A stretch of DNA of 64,000 nt from Salarias fasciatus (lineage: Eukaryota > Chordata > Actinopteri > Blenniiformes > Blenniidae), in contig NC_043746.1 of assembly GCF_902148845.1 (NCBI RefSeq), positions 25,316,521-25,380,520 on the forward strand, written 5' to 3'. This document shows, piece after piece, positions 10,902 through 20,951 of this stretch. The notes under the pieces were generated by a model, which worked only from the letters and a program-made list of their open reading frames with translations, was not told where the DNA came from and searched no databases. Numbering within the stretch: position 1 is the first letter of the stretch; every line of letters starts with the position of its first letter. Position numbers and translations under genes: made by a program.

Positions 10902-12412
10902 ATTTTGTGAGTTGCTACTCAATGTGTGTGCAGTGGTGGCTTCTGTTTGATTCTTACTTGCTACTGAGGTTATTCTGTAACATCGTAGATGTTTCCGGTG
11001 TGTCATCAGCTAATATTTTAAGTTCACTCCAGTGAACTCTTAATGAGTGCCAGATTATTGAAAGTCATATTGTACGGTCACTGAGATGCTCAGTTATTTG
11101 TCACTGTGATGTGTTTTCTGTTTATTGTTATACTTTTTTTTTTAGTTTTTTTTTTTGTGTGTGAAGGCACTTGTACTTTCAAGTCCAAGCCACTTTTACT
11201 GTCTGAGTCATTTTCAGAAAAATTTCGTTGGTGTGTATGAGTCGTATTGAGTTATATGTATTCTGATACACACACGAATGCATTTTCATGCAGTGACATT
11301 TCTACACCACTTGGGGGCGCCGGCGTCGAAGGAGAGAGCCAGAGACGGAGCACCAAGTGGAGCCCATGACTGTGTTCGAAACCGCATACTGCCTACTACA
11401 TCCTTCCATACTCATACTATCCATCCTGCTTACTCAGTCCATCAAACAGTATGCAAAGCGTTTACACTACAGCATACTACATAATAACCCACAATGCATT
11501 GCACTCCTCCCTGAGCAGAAATCGACCTGCTAAAGCTGATTTCACTTTAGCTCTAAACTCTTCAAATGTATAACTTCATCGAGATTTTTTTGTAAATTAG
11601 GCGACAAAGTGGTCGTTTAGAGCCGGAGTGTGCCGTTTATCTGTCCGAATACCAGCCATTTATGATTTTGTTCAGACGAATTCGGCGAAATTCAAGCGAG
11701 CCGCAGTGAGCAACGCACTTGCAATTATTTTCACCAAAATAAACCACCCCTTTCCCTTTGTCATGCAAAAAAAAAAAACAAAACCTCAGTGATAAATCTG
11801 TGCTTTTACTTTGAAAATAAGAAGCCAATCTTTCAGCAATATATCTCGCTTATCATCGCCGTTTGGACCGGTATCCCGCTAACGGACCAGTTATGATGCC
11901 AATTATGATGCTTTACCGACGGAGAGTTTTTTTGGCTCTTCAACAAAGATCGGCTCGCCGTCTTCGATACATCATGGTCGCTTTCAACATGGACTTGTTG
12001 TCAGATGTAAGTGTTTTTTTTTTTTTTTTTTGCTATTTTTAATCAATGTAAATCCAATCAGAAATCTCGTAACATAACATACCTACGAGCACAAAAATTG
12101 GAGGGAAAATTATATCTAGAACCACACTCAGCTTGCTAAATGTACATCATTAAGAAACAGTAATTGTGAACTGAATAAAGTTTATTCAAATGTCCGTTGC
12201 GTTGCATCTTGGGTAATTTCAGTCTGAGTAGTGAACTCACGATGTCTACTCAACATTTCTGGCGAATGCAGTATGCATCCAGGAACTTCTCGCCTACTCA
12301 AACTCGCATACTGCCAGTGTAAACGCACTGCATACTGAAAAAGTTAGTATGAGTTGTAGGTAAGTACGCGGTTTCGAACACAGCCCATGTCATTTTGTAA
12401 GTTCGTATTTAC
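10902..12412 (+). repeat. diverged relic of a U2-array spacer, split by a TIR element
   Basis: Bases 10902-11368 and 12390-12412 match, in order and on the same strand, the U2-array spacer that starts just after the U2 gene (compare 54833 onward). Examples are GTGAGTTGCTACTCA, AGTTCACTCCAGTGAACT, GATGCTCAGTTATTTGTCAC and CACTTGGGGGCGCCGGCG. Much of it differs from the array at many positions, but 11281-11368 has only one mismatch to the array units. No U2 gene remains. It lies about 20 kb from the main array. Confidence 0.85.
11369..12383. mobile_element. non-autonomous TIR DNA transposon inside the U2 relic
   Basis: Terminal inverted repeats begin CTGTGTTCGAAACCGC and end GCGGTTTCGAACACAG, and subterminal CATACTGC motifs are inverted too. 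The insertion interrupts the spacer sequence CCAAGTGGAGCCCATGTC. The duplicated target can be read as 5 (CCATG) up to 8 (AGCCCATG) bp, because the terminal bases are ambiguous. Eight would suggest hAT. No transposase is encoded. Length is about 1.0 kb. Confidence 0.8.
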
Positions 12413-12737
12413 AGGGAGCGTATCCAGGACATTTTTACTGGGGTGGCCAGGATGGGACACAAAGTTGCATTTCTGTGGCAAAAAAAAAAAAAAAAAAGAC
12501 AACAATAATTACCTCTTCGGAAGAGTACATCTTTTTTTCACCAGCTGTCCTTATTCACACAGAATAAAAACCGTTTCCAACGGTGATTCGCGCTGTGGAA
12601 ACGCGAATCACCGTGGCAGGTTGGGGGGAGAGAGGGAGGGGGGGGACACCCGGGCGTAAGTCATGTGGAAGCGCCGGCTTTATTGTTGTAAGAACGCAGA
12701 ATTCCGCTAGAGGGCGACCAAAGTTACGCACTATAGC
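12413..12737. other. junction DNA with truncated MITE end
   Basis: An A-rich run sits at 12481-12496. The stretch from about 12660 ends GGGCGACCAAAGTTACGCAC then TATAGCTTTA, which resembles the right terminus of a common fish TIR MITE. No matching left end is seen. It lies immediately before the Keno fragment. Confidence 0.4.
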
Positions 12738-13487
12738 TTTAACTAGAAAAGATAGAAAAGGAGCAGGAGGGGATTTTAAAGTAGACAAAACATCAGTTTT
12801 ATTGCAGGGCCTATGCAGGGATTTTAAACTATAGGACTGTTTTAAAACCGTGTATCCCAGACAGGAGGGCTTCACTTGGTTCAGTAATGACAGCACCAGA
12901 GCCTCTCGCATAGATTATTTTTTTACACGTGACTGCCCACCAACTGATGCTAGATTGACTCCTGTCATTTTTTCTATCACCTCATGCTGTCTTGCACCCT
13001 TTCACTCTCTTCAGGTGTGACTGTTGGGAGAGGTCTGTGGAAGCGCAACTGCTCCCTGCTGGAGGACCAACAGGTGGTGGACCAGTACAGGGAGCAGTAC
13101 AGAGAGTGGCAGACCCTCCAAGACATGTACGACTCACGAGCACAGTGGTGGGAGATGGTGAAGGGAGGGACCCAGACTTTTTTCAGACAGAGTGGCACAC
13201 TTAAAAAAGCTAAAGAAAACCGATGCATGATGGGACTGCAGAAAAAAATACAGAGGTATTTTAACTTAAACCAGTATGGTCTAGATTTCAGCTTAGAAAT
13301 CAAACAGGTCAAAAAACAAATGTCAGACATAGTAGACACAAGAAGCAAAAGAGTCAAGTAGAGAGAAAGAAATTGAAGGAGAAAAGTGTACCAGATACTT
13401 CTTTAAAAAGATAATTAGTAAAGGAGGAGCAATGACTAATTTAACAAGAGATGATGGGAGAACAACAAATTCGACAGCTGGTATGAA
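12738..13487 (+). pseudogene. dead fragment of Keno-like LINE ORF2
   Basis: This corresponds to bases 36447-37205 of the first full element: the end of the endonuclease domain ([10 protein letters not shown] region) and the linker before the reverse transcriptase. Nucleotide identity is high, but the frame is broken at several places. A stop lies inside the segment near 12831, one base is missing near 12970 (in the TTTTTTCTATCACC stretch), and there is a deletion with frameshift near 13356. The match fades out after GGTATGAAG at 13480. It is 5' and 3' truncated and lies on the same strand as the U2 relic next to it. Confidence 0.9.
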
Positions 13488-14209
13488 GCGGCAGCTGCAG
13501 GAAACACAATGCGCCCACACCAGGGCGTGAAATTCCCTATAAAATGGTGGTGGGGACCGATTGAGATCGAATCTCCGCCGGTTTAGGTGCCATATAAGTA
13601 GGTCCTTACCGACTGTTGGCTTTTTTTTTTTTTTTATCATGAAATTGCTTTGCTTCTCTTTTAATGAATCAGTCATAACCAACACGCCTCGTAACTCTGG
13701 GATTCCATTGTTGCATTCTTCTTCTCTGTGCTTCACACTGCACCATGCATCTAACAAATTACTGTTGCTAAGGAAAGCTGTAACAGCTGGCTGCATGTTT
13801 ACGATGGCGGCTGTCCGTATTGAAGCCACACCTCAACAGACGCTAGACGGCGCTTAGCAGCCTAGCTTACTCAGTTAGCTAGCGGCGCTGATGCTAGCAG
13901 CTGTGGCTAAAATCAGTGGTGGGTAAGCTAGGTGGGCGGCTAGCTTAAATAGAACTGAGAACATCTTGTGTGTCTCCTGAGCTAACAGTTCTCTGTGGAG
14001 CTGAGCCTGTTCCCATCAGTTGGTAGTTCAATGCCATGAGCTTGCTTGTGTTTGTTTTGGGGGCGGGGTTTGGCCAAAGCTGCTGGCTCCGCCCCGATCC
14101 GCCTCCTCCACCTCTCCCTGCAGCACTGCTAGTAAACAGGAGCTGAGTGGGATAGTAACTGAGCCAGCAGGAATGACAGCAGACAGACGTCCCGGTGGTT
14201 CAGCTTGAC
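13488..14209. other. intergenic; poly(T) run and GCTAGC-rich stretch
   Basis: The interval holds a poly(T) run at 13621-13636 and a stretch rich in GCTAG words near 13855-13950. I found no gene or clear transposon ends. Confidence 0.35.
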
Positions 14210-14215
14210 TTTATT
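14210..14215 (-). terminator. AATAAA polyadenylation signal of the malate synthase gene
   Basis: Plus-strand TTTATT reads AATAAA on the minus strand, 34 bases after the malate synthase stop codon. This implies a very short 3' UTR. Confidence 0.6.
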
Positions 14216-14248
14216 TTGATTGTCACGTCCAACTGGACATGCCGGTCA

Positions 14249-15285
14249 TCACAGTTTGGATGGCTGCGCCTCTGAGTCCTCCATCCATCCCTCCACCCGT
14301 CCGTCCGTCTTCTCCTCCATCTGAGTGCCGTCGTGCATGCTCAAGAAGGTGTGCTCCTGATTCAGGTAGCTGGTGATGAACTCTGGGAAATATCTCTTCA
14401 GGACCACCTCCAGGAACATGTCTGCTGCTGTGTGCAGCATCCGTTTGGACCTGCACAGAGACAGACAGAGGTGAGGTCAGCCTCGGCCCCGATCAAAGGG
14501 TCCTACTGGTTGAGTAACGTTCTCTGACTCAAAGCACTGAAAGTCGTTCTCAGATCTCTGTTTAACAGCTTTTCCTCCAGGACCCGTAATAAACTGTTTA
14601 ACTGAGGTAAGTCAGGTCAGAGCAGGGGCTTCCAGCAGGTCATTCAGGTCGTATCAGCCACTCTTTACATGATTACTGATTACAGAGAGAGGAGCTCTCA
14701 GGTGGGTCATGTCTCAGTCAGAGTGTTCCAGGATAAAACAAGACGATCAAATCTACAAACAACAAAACCAGAACCTGAAAACAGAAGTGAGAAGATGAAA
14801 CCAGCTGAAATGAAACTGACGTGTGCAAAACCTGGGAGATGACAAATGAAATAAAGAAGCAAAAAACACCGTTAAAAACAGCTGAATCCGGAGAAAATGT
14901 CTCCTAAAGAGGGAAGGGTCAGATGTGTTTTGTGCTGAAGTCTTATGTAACGATACTGGGACCTGCTGTGTGTCTCCACATGAACTTTATTTGGTGTGAA
15001 GTTGTTTGAACGACTCCACTGACTGGATTTCATATCTGCTCTAATGTGACACATGACTCTCACAGCAGTGTGTTAGACTGTCTCTCCCACTGTCCTCAGC
15101 CCTGAGAGAGACGTGTCTGTCCCACTGTCCTCAGCCCTGAGACGTCTCACCTGGGTGAGGGACACAGCGAGCTGAGCTGCTGCAGCACGTCTCCGGTCAG
15201 CTCGGACACCAGGTGTCTGCTCACCAGCCGACTGTCGTCCTCCAACCGGGCCTGGTGACGGAGCCACTGCCACACCTGAGGGATG

Positions 15286-15360
<75 letters not shown>

Positions 15361-15637
15361 CAGTCTTGTATTTCTATCCTTGTGGGGACCGTCCATTGAC
15401 TCCCATTCATGTCTAGCCCCTAACCCTGACCCTTACCCTAACCCTAACCCACACCACAACAAAGCCTAACCCTAAAGAAATGTTTTTGCACTTTTACTTT
15501 TTTCAGTAACAACAACATGGTCAAGAAAACACTGTTTCTCCTACTTAGGACCGGAAAAAGGTCCCCACAAGGCACGTCGTTCCACGTTTTGCTATCCTTG
15601 TGGGGACATTTGGCCCCAACAAGGATAGAAATACAAG

Positions 15638-15717
<80 letters not shown>

Positions 15718-18425
15718 CTTGTATTTCTATCCTTGTGGGGACCGTCCATTGACTCCCATTCATGTCTAGCCCCTAACCCTGACCCTTACCCTAACCCTAA
15801 CCCTAACCCTAACCCTAACCCTAACCCGATGAGCCTTGGGTGTCCTGAGGGTCGGTTCGGTCAATTTCCACCGTGAAATTTCGGACCTCTCGGGGACCGG
15901 CAACAACCCCATACACGTATTTCTTGGGCTGCTGACTGTCTGTTTTGGGTGTTTTTGGGCTCATCCTAGCATGTGGAGCTAACACGGCTAAGGATTCCAG
16001 ATTCGGTCAACCAATGACCGCTTCTGGAATCAGCTATAACTCAGCTCAGGAAGGAGCTACAGTGGTAAGATTGGTGTCAAATTAAAGCTTAGGACCTCAG
16101 CAATGCAATGGTGGTGGTTTCAAGTGTCTAAATGCAACTTTTTAAAAAACGATGTCACATTCTGGAAGGCAATTCCAGATTTCGTCAACCAATGACCAAA
16201 TCTGGAATCAGCTATAACTTTGCCCGGGAAGGAGCTAGAGGGCTGGGATTGACTTCAGATGATAGCTGAGAGCCTCAGCAGTGCAATGGTGGTGGTTTCA
16301 AGTGTTTAACTCCACATTTAAGGGTCAAGGACTTATTCTGGAAGGCAATTCCAGATTAGGTCAACCAATGACCAAATATGGAATCTGCTGTAACTCTGCT
16401 CAGGAAGGAGCTCGAGGGCTGGGATTGAGTTCAGGTGTTAGCGGGGGGGTCCCTGACAGGTGTGTTGTGATGTCATCTCTCTACCCCCTGGATAAAAATT
16501 TGACCTCATGAATCAGCCCATAGTCTATGTGGTTGGATCGGTGGGGATGAGCCTTGGGTGTCCTGAGGGTCAGTTGGGTCAATTTCCACCATGAAATTTG
16601 GGACCCCTCGGGGACTGGCAACGACCCCGCACACGTGTCTCTCGGGGCGGCGACTGTCTGTTTTGGGTGTTTTGGGGCTGATCCAAACACTTTGAGCTTC
16701 AAAGACGCAATCTGGAAGTGGATTCCAGATTCCAGATTGGGATTCCAGATTCCAGATTCCAGATTCCAGATTCCAGATTCGGTCAAGCAATGATAACTCC
16801 GCCCAGGCAGGAGCTAGAGGACTGGGCTGGACTTCAGATGATAGCTGAGGGCCTCAGCAGTGCAATGGTGGTGGTTTCACGTGTCTACCTGCAATCTTAA
16901 GGGTCAAAAACGCAATCTGGAAGGGGATTCCAGATTCGGTCAAGCAATGATAACTCCTCTCAGGAAGGAGCTAGAGGGCTGAGATTGGCATCAAATGAAA
17001 GCTTAGGGCCTCAGCAGTGCCATGGTTGTAGTTTCAAGTGTCTACCTGCACTTTTTAAAAATCGATGTCACATTCTGGAAGGGGATTCCAGATTAGGTCA
17101 ACCAATGACCAAATCTGGAATCTGCTCTAACTCTGCCCAGGAAGTAGCTCGAGGACTGGGATTGGCTTCTACTGACAGCTGGGGAGGTCCCTGACAGGTG
17201 TGGTGGGGTGTCATCTCTCTACCCCCTGGATAAAAATTTGACCTCATGAATCAGCCCATAGTCTATGTGGTTGGATCGGTGGGGATGAGCCTTGGGTGTC
17301 CTGAGGGTCAGTCGGGTCAATTTCCACCATGAAATTTGGGACCCCTCGGGGACTGGCAACGACCCCGCACACGTGTCTCTCGGGGCGGTGACTGTCTGTT
17401 TTGGGTGTTTTTGGGCTGATCCAAACACTTTGAGCTTCAAAGATGCAATCTGGAAGGGGATTCCAGATTCCAGATTGGGATTCCAGATTCCAGATTCCAG
17501 ATTCCAGATTCCAGGTTGGGATTCCAGATTCCAGATTCCAGATTCCAGGTTGGGATTCCAGATTCCAGATTCCAGATTCCAGATTGGAATGGGATTCCAG
17601 ATGCGGTCAAGCAATGATAACTCCGCCCAGGAAGTAGCTAAAGGACTGGGATTGGCTTCCACTGACAGCTGGGGAGGTCCCTGACAGGTGTGGTGGGGTG
17701 TCATCTCTCCAGGACCTCTAGAAATGTTTGACTTCACCAACCGGCCCCCGCTCTCTAGCGTTGATCCGGGCTGATGAGCTTTATTTGTCCTGAGGGTCGG
17801 TTGGGTCAATTTCCACCGTGAAATTTTGGACCCCTCGGGGACCGGCGGGACCCCCACCCACGCGTTTGTGGGGGTGTGACTGTCTGTTTTGTGTGTTTTG
17901 GGGCTCGTCCCAACATTTTTGGCATTTCGGGTGAAAATCCCACATGGCCGGGTTCTCTGATTTATTTAGAGTCATTTTGGTGAAAAACATGGGTTAGCCA
18001 CTTGAAAACTGAATTTTAAAATGGTTTTCTAACTTTTGATGGCTCTCTAGCGCTCAAAACATAGTGGTCAAAATCCGGAATTGGGATTCCGGAATTGAAA
18101 AATCCGGATACGGAATTTTCAGTTCTGGAATCTGGAATCTGGAATCTGGAATCCAGAACTGCAAATTCCGGATCCGGATTCTTCCGTTCTGGAATTCCAG
18201 ATTCCTATCAAATCGACGGTGTCCCCTAACCCTAACCCACACCACAACAAAGCCTAACCCTAAAGAAATGTTTTTGCACTTTTACTTTTTTCAGTAACAA
18301 CAACATGGTCAAGAAAACACTGTTTCTCCTACTTAGGACCGGAAAAAGGTCCCCACAAGGCACGTCGTTCCACGTTTTGCTATCCTTGTGGGGACATTTG
18401 GCCCCGACAAGGATAGAAATACAAG

Positions 18426-18488
<63 letters not shown>

Positions 18489-19255
18489 CGTGTGATGCAG
18501 GTGCTGCAGCGCCCCCTGGCTAAAGAGAGCAGACTTGCACATCTACAACAGTGCCTGTTTCTCTCATACTGTTTGAACTGAGGAAATACAAGATCAGAAT
18601 AATTCCATATTAATTGATTAATCATATTAGTCTGTCAAAATATTACATTTTTCACTACAGATGTAGTTTGAAACTCAAAGTTTGAACATTTTATTTTAAT
18701 CTCCAGCTGAAGTGTGAAACGTTTCTCAGTCATTTTCTGCCTCAAAGGAAAAGGTTTGTGTTGTCTCCAAGCCCCACACAGGCCCCGTGTGTCTCCTGAG
18801 CTAAAATGTAATGTGACGGGCTGCCGGTTCAACTCCAGCTCCTGGCTGTGTTCTGCAGAGAAGAAGCCACCAGGCCTTCATCCCTGATTCAATCCCTCTA
18901 TTTCTGACCTCATTACAAGTTTCTCATGAATATAAAGGAGCCCATTTAATGGTGAACCCACCTGTGATCGTGAAATCTCTGCCGTGGCTGAGTCCTCCAC
19001 CTGTCCTCGGTAGAAAAAGTGGCCTTTCCCTGGGAAACAGAGCTGCTTTAAGTCATGTCTCTGAATGGAAAAAACTGCCTGAACACACCAGGATGTGACC
19101 TTGAACACAGCTGGATGTGACCCTGAACAAGCTGGATGTGACCCTGAACACACCAGGATGTGACCCTACCTGACAGCCAGGCTTTAATGAACAGGACGCC
19201 AACTGCAATGTTGTGCCTCAAACCATAAAGAGTGACTCCTCCCTGCAGAAAGACA

Positions 19256-19353
<98 letters not shown>

Positions 19354-20390
19354 GTGAACTAAGCCCATGAGTGAAGAGCTGCTCCCCCTGCTGGTGGCGC
19401 TGCTGCTGTGTGGTGTGACTGACTGAAGGCATCTGCAGCAGGTCTCCAGGAGTCACTGAGACGTCGGGGCGGAGCTGCTGCAGCTGGTTCTCCCCCTCAG
19501 TGTGCAGCTGGAACAGCTGGAGGAGGAGAGCAGAGGTCAGGGCCCGGACAGGCTGGCTGTGCTGCCAGAGCTCCGCATGGTGGGGGCCTCACTCTCTGCA
19601 TGGGCCGGATCAGGTTCAGGTCGTACACCATGAAGCCGTCCACACCTGCACGGATCTCCAGCAGCTTCAGTCTGAGGAGACAGTCAGATGGAAAATGCTT
19701 TACCAGGGATGGTGTAGGGCTAGTGAGGATGATGACGGTTCTGCTAAGAACCACAGGAAACACCTTTCAAGCGCGGGATTGTAAAACTCTCAGGACAGGT
19801 TTCTTTCCTGGTCAGTCAAGACAAGTCACAGACAAACTCAAACCTCTACTTACCACAGAAAATAAACCTCAACTGAAAAATGAGTTCATCTGATACCATG
19901 GACCTGGTTTGTGTTAATTCCCAGACGTCAGGCGGTGTGGAGAGTGGCCTGAATGAGAGATCTGCACCTGGTGACGGTGTCCAGCGCCTTCCTGTGGGAG
20001 GCACTGCTCGGGTCCTGAGGCAGCAGCAGAGCCGCCATGCCTCCCGTAGCCAGCGCGCCGCGCCGGTGGCAGGTCTGCACCAGCAGGTCCATGTAGCTCC
20101 GCAGGAAGTGCTTCTCCATGTTCACGTACTTGCTGCGGTCGGGCAGCAGGAAGGCCGGCCGGTGACCTGCGGCGGGAATAAATCACTCTGGGCTCCGGTG
20201 GACCCGGACTCCGGCCGGCAGGCCGAGGCTCACCGAACTTATTGACGAAGGAGGCCGAGTAGTCCCAGAGGCCACAGTTGAGCCCAGCTGAGTGGTCTCT
20301 GAGCTCATACAGGATCTCCTCCATCTGGAAGGCTGCCAGCACGTTCTCTATCAGCACCGTGGCCTTGATGCTGCCCAGGGGGAGGGCCAG

Positions 20391-20431
<41 letters not shown>

Positions 20432-20895
20432 TTTTTATTTTTTCTCATTTGTCTCTTGAGGTTTTCTCTCTCTGGGGATTCGTTCCTGGTAATCTCACTC
20501 AGCTGTGACTTTATTTAGCACCAGAGGTCAGAACATCAGTTGACGGGAAACACGGATGTGCTCCTGATAATCTGACCTTTTGTTGTGTCCAGATAAAGAT
20601 GTTGTTCCACAGTCTGGCCTCCATGAAGCTCTCCACCTGAGGACCAAACAGGAACATTTACACATTTAAAGGGGACATGTTATGGTTTCAGAAGCCCAAA
20701 AACACAGTATTTAAGTTTGTTTGCCCCCAATTCATCCTTTTTTGGGAGTTTCAGAGGTCTGACAAGTGGCTCTGAGGAGCCCTCCTCAGAACAGGCTGTT
20801 TCTGAGCCTGCTTTCCAGGATAAGATAAGACCTTTATTTGTCCCGCATGGGGAAATTCCAAAGGGAATGCACCGGAATGTGTCTGTCCATGCCCA

Positions 20896-20951
<56 letters not shown>

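Noticed and set aside
12583-12834. Plus-strand frame over the MITE end and Keno fragment
   Set aside because: It joins unrelated sequences and holds only a short piece of Keno ORF2.
15420-15840. CCCTAA repeats as an interstitial telomere
   Set aside because: They are short and lie inside a small TIR element present in two copies, so they belong to that element.
17219-17857. Open frame of 212 codons full of WNLESGI repeats
   Set aside because: It is a translation of the ATTCCAG minisatellite; its period of 7 bases gives a 7-residue peptide repeat in any open frame.
15293-20429. Frames of HTHTHT or CVCVCV
   Set aside because: They are (CA)n microsatellites.
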